From Aureispira sp. CCB-E (GTDB lineage Bacteria > Bacteroidota > Bacteroidia > Chitinophagales > Saprospiraceae): DNA of 64,000 nucleotides. The first letter of the stretch is position 1. Every line of letters begins with the position of its first letter. Shown one piece after another: positions 8,714 to 19,277 of the stretch. The stretch lies in contig NZ_CP133671.1 of assembly GCF_031326345.1 (NCBI RefSeq), positions 4,650,001-4,714,000 on the forward strand, in the 5' to 3' direction. The notes under the pieces were generated by a model. That model saw only the letters and a program-made list of their open reading frames with translations. It searched no databases and was not told the origin of the DNA. The translations under genes and the position numbers were made by a program.

Positions 8714-11700
8714 CTACATTTTTATAGGAATACTTATCCGAACTTCTGTTCCTAGTGGCTCTCCATTATCATCAACCAAATCAATAATTTTAGCTTTGAT
8801 AGAGTTGGGTTGCCCATAATTCAGCAGTTCTAACCTAGAGTTATTGGCGACCGTAGCAAAAGATTTGTGCCGATTCATTCTTTGCTTGGTATACCGAGCT
8901 GCCGCAGCTCGACCAATGCCATTGTCTCGAATAATAGCTAAAATAGAGTTGGTGCTATCTTGCTCAAAAACTATTTCAAGTTGCTTAGCGCCCTTCTTTC
9001 GAAATAAACCATGCTTAATAGCATTCTCAACATAAGGCTGTACCAGCATCGTTGGAATTTCGATGTTATAACTATCTATAGTGTCAGCAAACCTGATGGA
9101 GTAACTAAAATCTTCCTCCATCCTAACAGCTTCCAATTCTAGGTAAAGTTGAAGAGAATCAACTTCTTCTTTTAGAGAGAGTTGCCCTTCTTGGCTATGA
9201 TTTAGATATAGACGCATCAAATCAGAGAACATTCCCAAATAATCACTTGCCAACTCACGTTCATTTCGAATAATGTAGTCCTGAATGGAATTTAAAGCAT
9301 TGAACATAAAATGTGGATTCAACTGTGCTTTTAGTGCTTTTAGTTCAGAAATTCGAATGTCCCTTTCCAAACGAGAACGCTCTAGTTTTTCCTTATTTTG
9401 AGCTTTTATTTTATTAATCTGAATTTTATAAATCCAACTAATGATCGCAATCACTAAAAGTATTATAACAGCAATAAACCACCCTTTCATATAAAGTGGT
9501 GTTCTAATGTGAAAGAGGACATTAATTGGTTTGGAACGTGTGCCATCTGCTTTCACAAAAACGGCTTGAAAAGTGTAGTTCCCAGGGTTTAGATCAGGAT
9601 AATTCACTCTATTGCCCGCACTAGAGACATTATTCCAGCCTTTTTCCACGCCTAGCAAGCGGTATTCGTACCGAAAATCATTTTGGCTTCGGAAAGAAAT
9701 TCCTCTAAATTGCAGTTTGAGTGTATTTTGATCATAAGGCAAGTCATAATGATTGTTGAGTGGATAAATAGAGTCGTTGATCATAATTTGAGTCATCTTC
9801 AGAACCGTTTGTTTGCCTCTTGCTTTTAAGTTGACAGGCATTGAAACCAACCCTTTTCTAGTCGCTATATAGATCGTATCTTTGACAAAAGCGATATCCA
9901 GTACGTTCCAAGAAGGCAAATTATTTCCTTTGTCCCAAATTTTAAGCGAATCAGACACTAGATTATACTGAAGAATACCACTCTCGCTTACAACCCATAA
10001 AATACTATCTTTAATTTTTAGCTTTTGTATTTCATTGTAAGTCTCTATTCCGTCAATTTTCACATGTTTAATAACTTTCTTATTTTGAATACAATACATA
10101 CCATCTTTTAGAGTTCCTACCCAGAAAGTAGTATCATTCAATGCTTCCATGTAAGTTGCTATAATATCCTTTCCATTGTTATCTTTGACATCATACTGAA
10201 TCCCATTCTCATAATACCTTAACCCTGTTGTAGTCCCTACCCAAATTGTATACTCAGGATGCCCCTGAAACAAGGTAGAATAGGTTCGTGTAGAACCTTT
10301 TGTTAGATAATAATGATTGTATTTTGATTGTTTTCGAGTTTTATATTTTTGCCACGTTTCTGTATTTTTCCAACTTAAAGGCAAGTGAACACTTCCTAAA
10401 TTATTGGTATCGGCAGCATATAAAATCGCACCATGCCCCATTGCAACAATTACATTCCCCAAGGGATCAAAAGTCATGTCATATACGGCCGATCCTGCAA
10501 ATTTTGTTGATTTAAATTCTTGTTTCGAAGGGTTAAAAATATGAGTTGCCAGTTCTGCGGCTATCCAATACTCATTTTTTTTATCGTTGTAAATAATAAA
10601 CTGAATTCTCTTGTTAATTGGAAACGAATAATTGAACAAAATTTTACTGCGAATAGGATCCCAATAAACAATACTTCCATCGTCGTAGCCTAACAATAAA
10701 TTTCCGTGATGATCCGCCTCAATTTGATAAATTGTTTTTTCCTCCGATAGCTTACTATAAATCCGCAATCCCAATTGAGGGACAAAAAACAAACCTTTTT
10801 CTAATGATCCAATCCAAAGATTTCCTTCTTGGTCAAAAAAAGAATCGCTTAGTATTTTCCCCTTAAAAAAGTGCTGTACAGTATTCGTTAATATATTCCA
10901 AATAAACAACCCTTCCGAAGTAGCCAAATAGAGCGTATGTTCATCAACAATTTTTATTTTATTGATAATCAAGTTCATTCCATATTGCTCTAAGATAGGT
11001 GGAAAGTGAATGGCTTTCACAGCTTTACCTTCTACAGCATAAACAAACGGAATTTTTACTCCATCTTTTAGAAATGATCCGTTGGAACTAGTCCAGTTTT
11101 TATCCATATATTTATTGACATAAATCAGTTCTAAAGTCTCGTTTTTCACAAAAGAAAACTTAGGATACCTTCTAGGAGTTGTTGTACTTGCTGACACATA
11201 AAAACATTCTGGACATTCAAAAGGTATTGTTTGTTCTTTTTCTTTGTAATAAGGACCTTTTAATCCATGCAAAAAAATCTTTTCGTGATTGTTCAAAAAG
11301 TAATAAATCCCCTCCGATTTTTTCAACGTTCTTTTTTTAATATCATACAGCCAAGTTTCTGATTTAGATTCAATTTTTAATACGTCTTCTTCCAAAACCA
11401 AATCTTGAATGACTCTACCACCTCTTTTTTGTTCCCATATATCTAATAAGTGAAGTTTTTCTTGTTGAATATAGTAAATTTGTCCAGCAAAATTATGACA
11501 CCAAATAGTTTGGTTGGAGTCCTCATAAATCGCTGTAATAGACCTATTTCTTGCCTCTGGCACTTTATACTTTTTAAACGCAACTCCATCAAAACTAACC
11601 AAACCTTTATCACATCCTACCCAAAGCAGACCATTGCTTGCTTCTTTGATCCAGTACACTTCATCTGATGGGAGACCATCTTCAAAAGTATAGTTAAACG

Positions 11701-11794
11701 TGTACATAGATTGGCCTTCAAGAGCTGACGATAAAGTAGTACAAGCCCCCCATAAAATGAGCATGCATACTCTATAACAAATTATTGATTTCAT
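8714..11794 (-). CDS. LytS-type sensor histidine kinase with propeller and Y_Y_Y domains
   Basis: A 1026-residue membrane kinase. After a signal sequence (about 1-25), residues ~30-660 form two-component regulator propeller repeats (such as GLLWVGCDKGLVSFDG, GNLWIGSLEKGLFF, TIWVGTTTGLRYYENG). A Y_Y_Y domain follows at ~690-765 (FRYEYRLLGVEKGWNNV, NPGNYTFQA). There is one membrane helix (~771-791), a coiled-coil linker and a His_kinase dimerisation domain with the phosphorylated histidine H828 in LNPHFMFNALNS. The HATPase has PYVENAIKHG and RDNGIGRAAA. The domain order matches the one-membrane-pass, LytTR-partnering kinases of Bacteroidota. Ligand binding would be periplasmic. Its probable partner is the convergent regulator at 7908-8660. 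Confidence 0.93.
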   Translation of the reverse strand: MKSIICYRVCMLILWGACTTLSSALEGQSMYTFNYTFEDGLPSDEVYWIKEASNGLLWVGCDKGLVSFDGVAFKKYKVPEARNRSITAIYEDSNQTIWCHNFAGQIYYIQQEKLHLLDIWEQKRGGRVIQDLVLEEDVLKIESKSETWLYDIKKRTLKKSEGIYYFLNNHEKIFLHGLKGPYYKEKEQTIPFECPECFYVSASTTTPRRYPKFSFVKNETLELIYVNKYMDKNWTSSNGSFLKDGVKIPFVYAVEGKAVKAIHFPPILEQYGMNLIINKIKIVDEHTLYLATSEGLFIWNILTNTVQHFFKGKILSDSFFDQEGNLWIGSLEKGLFFVPQLGLRIYSKLSEEKTIYQIEADHHGNLLLGYDDGSIVYWDPIRSKILFNYSFPINKRIQFIIYNDKKNEYWIAAELATHIFNPSKQEFKSTKFAGSAVYDMTFDPLGNVIVAMGHGAILYAADTNNLGSVHLPLSWKNTETWQKYKTRKQSKYNHYYLTKGSTRTYSTLFQGHPEYTIWVGTTTGLRYYENGIQYDVKDNNGKDIIATYMEALNDTTFWVGTLKDGMYCIQNKKVIKHVKIDGIETYNEIQKLKIKDSILWVVSESGILQYNLVSDSLKIWDKGNNLPSWNVLDIAFVKDTIYIATRKGLVSMPVNLKARGKQTVLKMTQIMINDSIYPLNNHYDLPYDQNTLKLQFRGISFRSQNDFRYEYRLLGVEKGWNNVSSAGNRVNYPDLNPGNYTFQAVFVKADGTRSKPINVLFHIRTPLYMKGWFIAVIILLVIAIISWIYKIQINKIKAQNKEKLERSRLERDIRISELKALKAQLNPHFMFNALNSIQDYIIRNERELASDYLGMFSDLMRLYLNHSQEGQLSLKEEVDSLQLYLELEAVRMEEDFSYSIRFADTIDSYNIEIPTMLVQPYVENAIKHGLFRKKGAKQLEIVFEQDSTNSILAIIRDNGIGRAAAARYTKQRMNRHKSFATVANNSRLELLNYGQPNSIKAKIIDLVDDNGEPLGTEVRISIPIKM

Positions 11795-12103
11795 ATCTAG
11801 ACGTTACAGTAGACTTCTGGTCTAAAAAAAGCAGCTATTCATCTGACTTTTATTTTTTTTGAGGCTTCCTATTTGAATAGTTACTTTGAGTTTAGTATTT
11901 TAGAATTAGCTGTTCAGGCTTGCATCGAATAATAAATCTTCTTTTTACAAAAAAAATGAGTTCATCTAATAAAACCAAGCAGCACTACTAAAACATATTC
12001 AATTAATTATCAAAACAATACCTTTAACACACATTTGCCCCGTTAAAAACCAATTAGAACCATCCAACGCCAGTCATTACAAAATATTATTAACACAAAG
12101 TAT

Positions 12104-13771
12104 ATGAATATTTGTACAAATATTTTATTTCTAATTCTATTTACTTTTTTATTTCAAGCAGAAACGGAAGCACAACGTAAATACAACATTTATTGGGTTA
12201 GTTTTAAAGATAAAAAAAACAATCCATATAGTATTTTTCACCCTCAAGAATATTTGTCTGCCAGGGCAATAGAGAGAAGAAATCGCTTTGGCATTGCTAT
12301 TGATGAATCAGACTTACCTGTCAATCCTCAATACCTAGAACCTATTCTAATCAAAGGCTTCAAGATTCATGCTACGTCAAAATGGCTCAATGGCGTCGCA
12401 GTTATCACAGAATCGGCTAGTACAGATGTCGAAGATTTAAAAAGCTTTGAATTTGTAAAGGAGGTTTTTCCTATCGGTTATAAAAGGGAACCTCAACCAC
12501 CCAAATCTATTGGGCAAAGAGAATACAAAGATTCCTACAAAACCAAAAGCAATTATTATGGTATGGGCAAAAACCAAATCAATATGCTCAAAGGGGAATA
12601 TTTGCACAAAATGGGTTATGAAGGGCAAGAAATGCATATTGCGATCATGGATGGGGGCTTTGAGGGCATGCCTGAAACACCTGGTTTTGATAGCCTCTTT
12701 GTCAATCAGCAAATACTAGGCACACACGATTTTGTAGAGGGAGATGATTATGTTTTTGAGTCTTCGAGTCATGGTAGAAATGTTGCTTCTTGTATGGCTG
12801 CCAATATGCCCTATCTTTTTGTCGGAACAGCTCCCAAAGCAAAATACTACCTTTTTAAAACCGAAGATGTAAAAGGAGAATATTGGATCGAAGAATACAA
12901 CTGGGTGGCAGCAATAGAACGTGCCGACCAGCTGGGTGTTGATGTCGTCAATTCTTCCTTGGGATATTATGATTTTGATGATAATGACATGGACTATGGT
13001 TATGTAGATATTGATGGTAAAACATCTGCTATGACTAAAGCGGCAAGTTTTGCAGCTCAAAAAGGCATGTTGGTAGTAACTAGTGCTGGTAATGAGGGAA
13101 ATGACAAATGGAAACACATTACCGTTCCTGGGGACGCAGACAGCGTGTTAACTGTTGGTGCCGTTGACAGAGACGGCTATCATGCTAAGTTTAGTTCCTA
13201 TGGTTTTGAAGAAAAACCTATTATCAAACCCAATGTCGTAGCAAGAGGCGCCATTGCTGTGGTAGCAGCTAAAAAACGTTACGATACTAGCTATAGCAAT
13301 GGAACCTCCTTTTCTGCTCCTATTATGGCAGGTATGGTCAGCTCCTTATGGCAAGCATTTCCAGAACACAACAACATGGAAATTATTCATACCCTAGAAG
13401 AACATGGACATTACAAAGATAAGCCAGATAACGCTTATGGCTATGGAGTACCTGACTTTTGGGCAGCTTACAAAAGTCTTCGAAAATCTGTGGTTGAGCT
13501 GCAACCCAAACAAGCCTATTATTATCATCTTACTAATGTAAAAGATCACTTAGATATTTTTATGTCGAATGTCAGTGCTTATAAAGCACAGGTTAGCTTA
13601 CACAATACCGTAGGCAAGTTACTACATCAAGAAACTACTATTTTTAAGACAAAATTTGACAAACTACTTTGGTATCAAACTGTTCCAAACTGGAAAGATC
13701 TTCCTGATGGTGTTTATTTTGTAACGATTGAATTGGACGGCTTTGTACAGCGTATTTTGATTACTAAATAA
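12104..13771 (+). CDS. Subtilisin-like (S8) serine protease with T9SS-like C-terminus
   Basis: A 555-residue secreted protease. A signal peptide (about 1-23, MNICTNILFLILFTFLF) precedes a propeptide-like region with the Bacteroidota S8 signature YNIYWVSFKDKKNNPYS and LSARAIERRNRFGI. The catalytic triad reads D183 in IMDGGFEG, H223 in SSHGRNVA and S402 in SNGTSFSAP, with the oxyanion asparagine N330 in SAGNEG. All are intact. The last ~80 residues form a beta domain (HNTVGKLLHQET, LPDGVYFVTIELDGF, RILITK) resembling a T9SS type A sorting domain, though without the usual YPNP start. It is predicted to be exported and cell-surface or extracellular; substrate unknown. Confidence 0.92.
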   Translation: MNICTNILFLILFTFLFQAETEAQRKYNIYWVSFKDKKNNPYSIFHPQEYLSARAIERRNRFGIAIDESDLPVNPQYLEPILIKGFKIHATSKWLNGVAVITESASTDVEDLKSFEFVKEVFPIGYKREPQPPKSIGQREYKDSYKTKSNYYGMGKNQINMLKGEYLHKMGYEGQEMHIAIMDGGFEGMPETPGFDSLFVNQQILGTHDFVEGDDYVFESSSHGRNVASCMAANMPYLFVGTAPKAKYYLFKTEDVKGEYWIEEYNWVAAIERADQLGVDVVNSSLGYYDFDDNDMDYGYVDIDGKTSAMTKAASFAAQKGMLVVTSAGNEGNDKWKHITVPGDADSVLTVGAVDRDGYHAKFSSYGFEEKPIIKPNVVARGAIAVVAAKKRYDTSYSNGTSFSAPIMAGMVSSLWQAFPEHNNMEIIHTLEEHGHYKDKPDNAYGYGVPDFWAAYKSLRKSVVELQPKQAYYYHLTNVKDHLDIFMSNVSAYKAQVSLHNTVGKLLHQETTIFKTKFDKLLWYQTVPNWKDLPDGVYFVTIELDGFVQRILITK

Positions 13772-13793
13772 TTCTTCACGCTAATAGAATATT

Positions 13794-13832
13794 AAATCAT
13801 CTCGTTGAAGCATGCGTTCAACGAGATGATTT
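13794..13832. terminator. Bidirectional terminator
   Basis: AAATCATCTCGTTGAA and TTCAACGAGATGATTT form a perfect 16-bp stem with a 7-nt loop between the convergent protease (ending 13771) and the minus-strand gene ending at 13850. Confidence 0.8.
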
Positions 13833-13849
13833 ATTTAGCACTAATACAA

Positions 13850-14488
13850 TCATTCGTGTTCAATAGGAACTTCCCAGTTTTCAATATTTTGAGCTAGCAA
13901 GAAACCAATTTCAAAAAGCTCCATAAAGTAGTTTTTGCTTTTTCTAAACCATAAGGGATCCAACGTAGTCTCATAACGTATCCGATCTTTTAGAACAGTA
14001 TATAACGAACAATAATTAATTTGGGCTAGCATTTTTTCTTGAATCGGTAAACTCAATATATCTGCATAAGCATAACGATGATTGCACCAAAGGGTAAACG
14101 TTTTATCAAATTCTTTATGGTATACTCTTGTTTTAGCCCCTCCAAAAAGACGACTTATTTTCTGTCCCAACGTAGCTTTCTCTAATGTTAATTTGATGTT
14201 GTTTGTGTTTTTTAGAAAGTAGAAAAACCTTATTTTCCAAATATACATATGTGGAAAATCGGCTTCTTGGTTTAGAGGGTTTTCATTATAAAGAGCTCCA
14301 TTAAGCTCTTTTTTAAGTTCTAAAATAACCTTAAAAGCAATCGACGCCCTTTCTCCAGTTATTATTTTACGGTCCAATAATTCCGACTTTTTATCTTCTA
14401 TGACCATGCTGTTGGGGTCCAATCCCCATGTTAACAACTCTTGGTATAAAATATCTCCAATCGCATTAAATTCTCGCTCTTTATTCAT
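13850..14488 (-). CDS. Hypothetical protein
   Basis: A 212-residue soluble-looking protein with no signal peptide or transmembrane segment and no family I recognise. It is rich in aromatic and charged residues and predicted largely helical, with segments such as ASIAFKVILELKKELNG, HMYIWKIRFFYFLKN and WCNHRYAYADILSLP. No catalytic motif stands out. It starts with ATG at 14488 (MNKEREFNAIG) and ends convergently with the S8 protease across a strong bidirectional hairpin, so it is its own transcription unit. The gap of about 350 bp before aspS contains the aspS promoter. The ORF is long, with a clean start and terminator, so it is likely a real gene. Confidence 0.75.
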   Translation of the reverse strand: MNKEREFNAIGDILYQELLTWGLDPNSMVIEDKKSELLDRKIITGERASIAFKVILELKKELNGALYNENPLNQEADFPHMYIWKIRFFYFLKNTNNIKLTLEKATLGQKISRLFGGAKTRVYHKEFDKTFTLWCNHRYAYADILSLPIQEKMLAQINYCSLYTVLKDRIRYETTLDPLWFRKSKNYFMELFEIGFLLAQNIENWEVPIEHE

Positions 14489-14625
14489 GCTTTTTATTTT
14501 AACTTCAATACAAGTTTCTTACCCTACCAACATCAAAACTTTATAAAATCGTTCACAAAATAGCTACAGTCGATTTATTTTTTAGTTTTTTGTCTTCCTT
14601 TTGGAACAAGGATTCTAATTAGAAT

Positions 14626-14657
14626 TTTGGTTTGCTCCAAACAAATCGTTACTTTCG
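14626..14657 (+). promoter_or_regulatory. Candidate aspS promoter
   Basis: TTTG at 14626-14629 and TACTTTCG at 14650-14657, separated by 20 nt, closely match the Bacteroidota promoter TTTG-N19-21-TAnnTTTG (one mismatch in the -7 box). The leader to aspS would be about 170 nt. Confidence 0.6.
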
Positions 14658-14836
14658 CAAGTCTCACAATCAAATTTATATTGATTAAAGAGTTACTAAT
14701 TTGAAGTTGACTACTTAAATATAGAGTACTTCGTGTTTTTGGGTTATCACAAAAACAAAAAAATAAATATCATGAAGTATTGCTAGTATCTTAGTTATAC
14801 TAAAACAATAAAAATTAATACAACAAATAACAAACA

Positions 14837-16609
14837 ATGTATAGAACGCACAATTGTGGCGCACTCCGCATAGAGCATGTTGGTCAAAAGGTGACGCTAT
14901 CTGGCTGGTTGAACAAAAATCGTGATTATGGATCCATGACATTCATCGACTTACGAGATCGTTATGGTATTACACAATTGGTATTTAACACACAAACTAA
15001 CGAAGAGTTATATAATGATGCCAAAAAATTGGGTCGTGAATATGTTTTGCGTATAGAAGGTGAGGTAGCAGAGCGTTCAAACAAGAATCCTAAAATTCCT
15101 ACTGGTGAGATTGAAATTCTAGTAGAAAAATTAGAAGTATTAAACGAATCATTGACACCTCCATTTACAATCGATGAAGAAACAGACGGTGGAGAAGAAA
15201 TTCGTATGAAATACCGTTACTTGGATTTGCGTCGTCGCCCTGTTCAAGAAAACTTGTTCTTTAGATCAAAAGTGGCTATTGAGACACGTAAATACTTATC
15301 TGATAATGGATTTATTGAGGTAGAAACACCTGTATTGATCAAAAGTACTCCAGAAGGTGCTAGAGATTTTGTTGTTCCTAGCCGTATGAACAAAGGGCAA
15401 TTTTATGCCTTGCCACAATCGCCTCAAACCTTCAAGCAGTTATTGATGGTTTCTGGTTTTGACAAATACTTTCAATTGGTCAAATGTTTTCGTGACGAAG
15501 ACTTGCGAGCGGATCGCCAACCAGAATTTACACAAATTGATTGCGAAATGTCTTTTGTCACCCAAGAAGAAATTTTACAAACCTTTGAGGGCTTGACCAA
15601 ATACTTGTTCAAAGAATGTTTAGGAGTTGACCTGCCAACCTTCCCTCGCATGACCTATGATGAAGCACTAAAACGCTATGGTTCTGATAAACCAGATACA
15701 CGTTTTGGGATGGAATTTGTTGAGTTTAATGATGTCGCTCAAGGTCATGGTTTCCCTGTATTTGACAGTGCAGAATTGGTAGTTGGTATTTGTGCTAGAG
15801 GACAAGCTGACCAGTATTCTAACAAAGACATAAAGAAGCTAACGGAATGGATGCAACGCCCACAAATTGGCGCCAAAGGTTTGGTCTATGTAAAATATAA
15901 CTTAGATGGCTCCATTAAATCATCTGTTGGTAAATTTTACACCGATGCGCAACTGATGAGTTGGTTAGAAAAAGCAGGTGCTCAAAAGGGTGATATGCTT
16001 TTAATTCTTTCAGGTGAAACGGACAAAGTTCGAGATCAGTTAAATAGCCTGCGTTTAGAAATGGGTGATCGTATGGGATTGCGTTCGGGTGGTTTCAATC
16101 CTCTGTGGGTTGTTGATTTTCCTTTGTTGGAATGGGACGAAGACTCAGAACGTTTTCACGCTATGCACCATCCTTTCACCTCTCCTAAAAAGAACGATAT
16201 CGAACGCATGTTGACTGGAGATCATGATACGATGAAAGCTTTGCGTGCTGATGCTTATGACTTGGTTATTAATGGCTGGGAAATAGGTGGTGGTTCTATT
16301 CGTATTTTTGATCGAGAGTTGCAAGCCAAAAACTTTAAATTACTAGGCTTTACAGAGGCAGAAGCAGAAGAACAATTTGGTTTCTTGATGGGAGCATTCG
16401 AATATGGTGCCCCTCCTCACGGTGGAATTGCCTTTGGTTTTGACCGACTTTGTTCCATTATGAAAGGCGCAGGTTCTATTCGTGACTTTATTGCTTTCCC
16501 TAAAAACAATCAAGGGCGTGATGTTATGATTGACGCACCTGCTACCATTGACGAAACACAACTAGATGAGCTAGGGATTGCTTTGTTGAAAGAGCAAACA
16601 GAAGCTTAA
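14837..16609 (+). CDS. aspS: Aspartate--tRNA ligase
   Basis: A 590-residue class II aminoacyl-tRNA synthetase that charges tRNA-Asp with aspartate. The N-terminal OB-fold anticodon-binding domain (about 1-110) has [21 protein letters not shown]. The catalytic domain shows motif 2 ([18 protein letters not shown]), [11 protein letters not shown] upstream of it, a bacterial-type GAD insertion domain around 290-420, and motif 3 ([10 protein letters not shown]) near residue 540. Length and layout match bacterial AspRS. Whether it also charges tRNA-Asn cannot be judged from the sequence. It is monocistronic, with a Bacteroidota promoter upstream and an intrinsic terminator just after the stop. Confidence 0.97.
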   Translation: MYRTHNCGALRIEHVGQKVTLSGWLNKNRDYGSMTFIDLRDRYGITQLVFNTQTNEELYNDAKKLGREYVLRIEGEVAERSNKNPKIPTGEIEILVEKLEVLNESLTPPFTIDEETDGGEEIRMKYRYLDLRRRPVQENLFFRSKVAIETRKYLSDNGFIEVETPVLIKSTPEGARDFVVPSRMNKGQFYALPQSPQTFKQLLMVSGFDKYFQLVKCFRDEDLRADRQPEFTQIDCEMSFVTQEEILQTFEGLTKYLFKECLGVDLPTFPRMTYDEALKRYGSDKPDTRFGMEFVEFNDVAQGHGFPVFDSAELVVGICARGQADQYSNKDIKKLTEWMQRPQIGAKGLVYVKYNLDGSIKSSVGKFYTDAQLMSWLEKAGAQKGDMLLILSGETDKVRDQLNSLRLEMGDRMGLRSGGFNPLWVVDFPLLEWDEDSERFHAMHHPFTSPKKNDIERMLTGDHDTMKALRADAYDLVINGWEIGGGSIRIFDRELQAKNFKLLGFTEAEAEEQFGFLMGAFEYGAPPHGGIAFGFDRLCSIMKGAGSIRDFIAFPKNNQGRDVMIDAPATIDETQLDELGIALLKEQTEA

Positions 16610-16629
16610 TAAAATTAATATTTTTTTTT

Positions 16630-16662
16630 AAACCTATCAAGTTGGCTTGATAGGTTTTTTTT
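16630..16662 (+). terminator. aspS rho-independent terminator
   Basis: AACCTATCAA-gttggc-TTGATAGGTT followed by a run of T, 20 nt after the aspS stop. Confidence 0.9.
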
Positions 16663-16908
16663 ATTCTCTTTAAAAAGTTAAAGGACTTGAATCATACTAA
16701 AAAATAACTTATATTTATAGGAGAGTTCATTTTAATTCTAGCTAAAAATCCCCACATAATCATTTTCAGAAACATGTAATTGGGGCTATCAAAATTCCAA
16801 AGGATAGTACTAATAACATGTTAGAAACTGAATAATTTTTATTGTTATTTTTAATACTGTTACTACATGGTTTTAACCAACTATTGTAATATCTAAAGCT
16901 AAATTAAA

Positions 16909-18402
16909 ATGAAAAAAACATTCCTATTTTTACTAATTTTAGTAACCTTCAAACATGCCTATGCTCAAAACTATGCCTTGATATCCCCCACTCAGGAGAA
17001 ACACTTCAGGCATGTGAACAACTACAATATTGGTAGTCTTACAACCATAGAATCAATTCGAATTGACTCTACCAATAACTTGGGCAATCATACCTTTTAT
17101 CGAAATCACCAAGTACTAACCCAAACTTCTTACACAGGGTCTTGCCAAATTATGGTACACGACTCATCTTGGGTCGGGCACCAAATTTTAGCTTATCCCA
17201 ATGGAGATTATTTGTTTTTTAATCGCCACAACGACAGTATTCTAATAAAAACAATGGCGAACACCAACGATACATGGCGGCTCTACACCTTCCCCAATCA
17301 AGATTATATTGAAGCCAAGGTGGTTGGTGTTGTTAATAGCTCCATTTTGGGAACAATGGACAGCGTTAAAACCATTCAACTTCAAGTAAAAAATAGTTCC
17401 AATAACAATATTAATAACCCTTTTAACCAAAAAGAAATTAAATTTTCTAAGAACTATGGTTTAGTTAGCTTTTATGCCATGCCCAATTTTCCACTTGATA
17501 CAAACAGTTATCATTTAGTAGGAAGTAGTGCACCTGACTTGGGTACTGTCAATGTAACAGCTAGTGATATTTTTAATTATGATATTGGCGATATTTTTCA
17601 CATAAAAGACTACTACCAGAGTTCTTCTGCACCTTGGGAATATAACTATAAAAATATTCGTAAAGTTGTCTTAGACAAAGTTGTTTCAAACAATCAAGAT
17701 ACGTTAACTTATACGATGGCTCGTTGCCAAAATCGTTATCATAGCCAAAGCATGAGTGCTACGCCAGACACCACCATAACGGTCGATACCATTGTTGAAA
17801 CGATTATCCTTTCTGAACATACCTACCTAAATCAGCTTTCTAATGAAATACGCTCAGATTCTATGAGTTATTCAACTTTCTTAATAGATCCTCCAACCAA
17901 TAGAAGATCGAAGCGAGTAGACAAACAATACTATCGAGTTGGTCCCAATTGTTGGTCAGAACTAATTGGTTCTTTTGCCACCTATCACACCTATATCGAA
18001 GGGCTTGGTGGCGGATACTTTGTTAATTATGGAACTGTTTTGGGGGTACAAAAATATGAATTGGTCTACTTCTCTAAAAGTGGTACGACTTGGGGCACTC
18101 CCCTAAATATTGATTGTACAGTTAATACATCTACCTCTAAACTAGCAGCGTCCTCTAATGATATCCTAGTGTATCCTGTTCCCGCTTCTGATAAAGTAAC
18201 AATCGAAATTCAAAACTTTTCTCAATATAAGAATTGGAGTCTAGAGTTATACGATACTACAGGAAAAATGCTCCGATCTAACTCAATAACTAGCCGTTCT
18301 ATTGTATTACAAAAATTGGATTTGCCCAATGGCATTTACTTTTATAAAATTCAGAACGAAGACATAGCCCACTCTTATACTGGTAAGCTTATTTTTAGGT
18401 AG
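16909..18402 (+). CDS. Secreted protein of unknown function with T9SS sorting domain
   Basis: A 497-residue protein. Residues 1-19 are a signal peptide (MKKTFLFLLILVTFKHAYAQ). The body has a beta-rich, asparagine- and serine-rich composition with no recognised domain. It contains segments such as TLTYTMARCQNRYHSQS and ending segments GGGYFVNYGTVLGVQKYELVYF, where many Bacteroidota T9SS cargo proteins carry a 'gLG.ffy...g...eLvyfkk' block, so it may belong to that group. The last ~80 residues are a T9SS type A domain: ILVYPVPASDKVTIEI, LELYDTTGKMLRS, LPNGIYFYKIQNED, TGKLIF. It is predicted to be exported to the surface or medium. Confidence 0.85.
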   Translation: MKKTFLFLLILVTFKHAYAQNYALISPTQEKHFRHVNNYNIGSLTTIESIRIDSTNNLGNHTFYRNHQVLTQTSYTGSCQIMVHDSSWVGHQILAYPNGDYLFFNRHNDSILIKTMANTNDTWRLYTFPNQDYIEAKVVGVVNSSILGTMDSVKTIQLQVKNSSNNNINNPFNQKEIKFSKNYGLVSFYAMPNFPLDTNSYHLVGSSAPDLGTVNVTASDIFNYDIGDIFHIKDYYQSSSAPWEYNYKNIRKVVLDKVVSNNQDTLTYTMARCQNRYHSQSMSATPDTTITVDTIVETIILSEHTYLNQLSNEIRSDSMSYSTFLIDPPTNRRSKRVDKQYYRVGPNCWSELIGSFATYHTYIEGLGGGYFVNYGTVLGVQKYELVYFSKSGTTWGTPLNIDCTVNTSTSKLAASSNDILVYPVPASDKVTIEIQNFSQYKNWSLELYDTTGKMLRSNSITSRSIVLQKLDLPNGIYFYKIQNEDIAHSYTGKLIFR

Positions 18403-18416
18403 AACACATCCTCTAG

Positions 18417-18477
18417 TAGTTAGCTTTACTGCTACTTCGTGGTCGTTGAAACCACGCAGTAGCAGTAAAGCTAACTA
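18417..18477. repeat. Palindromic dispersed repeat, best copy
   Basis: A 27-bp arm at 18417-18443 pairs with 18451-18477 with one mismatch and a 7-nt gap (7 bases between the arms). The right arm contains ACCACGcAGTAGCAGtaAAGCTAAC, the core of a family found also near 23121, 23231, 25935, 26011 and, inverted, 49081. It lies just past the end of the T9SS gene. Confidence 0.85.
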
Positions 18478-18503
18478 TTGATCCTCTACATCATTCATTT
18501 TAT

Positions 18504-18540
18504 AAAAATCCCATTGGGCAATTGCTTAATGGGATTTTTA
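18504..18540 (+). terminator. Rho-independent terminator
   Basis: AAAAATCCCATT-loop-AATGGGATTTTTA, a 12-bp stem followed by T residues, 100 nt after the T9SS gene. The remaining gap to 19277 is very AT-rich, especially 18740-18860, with no ORF or clear promoter. Confidence 0.8.
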
Positions 18541-19277
18541 ATTGTCTCAAAGAGATATTTTTCACTCTACGTTATAGAGTAATTGTGCCAATTATATCCA
18601 AAATCGCTCTTTGCCATTTTTCCTCAATAATTTTAAGATATATTTAATAAGTCTTAAAAACGCCTATTTCGTATAGCCACAAACGCCTCATTATACGAAA
18701 CTTATACTTACACCTCAAATAACCAATGCCCAAATAGGTTGTATTTTTTTAGACTATCAATATTAAGACTAATTATAAATAATAAAAAATAACTTCTAAA
18801 ATCCTTTATAAATAATTGATTTAAACTAACTTAATTATTTTTTTTATATTAAAAGTATATTTTAAAATCACTAATACTACTCCTTTAGTTTTAACAATTT
18901 CGCAATTCAAAAGTTGTTCAAAACTTTCCTTCTATAGGCTAGAAGTTCTATGCTTTCCAAATGTTAACAAAACAACATCCATCTCCTAATTTTCTCTTCA
19001 TTTTTTGCTCTCAAAATTGCTGTCAATAGCTTGGCTTTAAATTTGACAAATTCTAATACCGGTATATGAACAGCTCTATTTTGAACTAAAAATCAATCAA
19101 TTACACATAGTTCAAAAAAGAGAGATAGACAAAAATTTTTGGGACATGGTTTTGACTTTGTGTTTTCGTACAAAACTGAAGTTTTAGTTGTAGCTGACAA
19201 AGGTTTTGTCGTGTGGAGGAGAAGCACACGTTGCAGAGAAATAAGCTCATGTTTATCATTAAGGAAACAATTTTAGT

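Noticed and set aside
18720-18860. Possible replication origin in the very AT-rich tract
   Set aside because: No DnaA-box cluster or neighbouring replication gene is visible.
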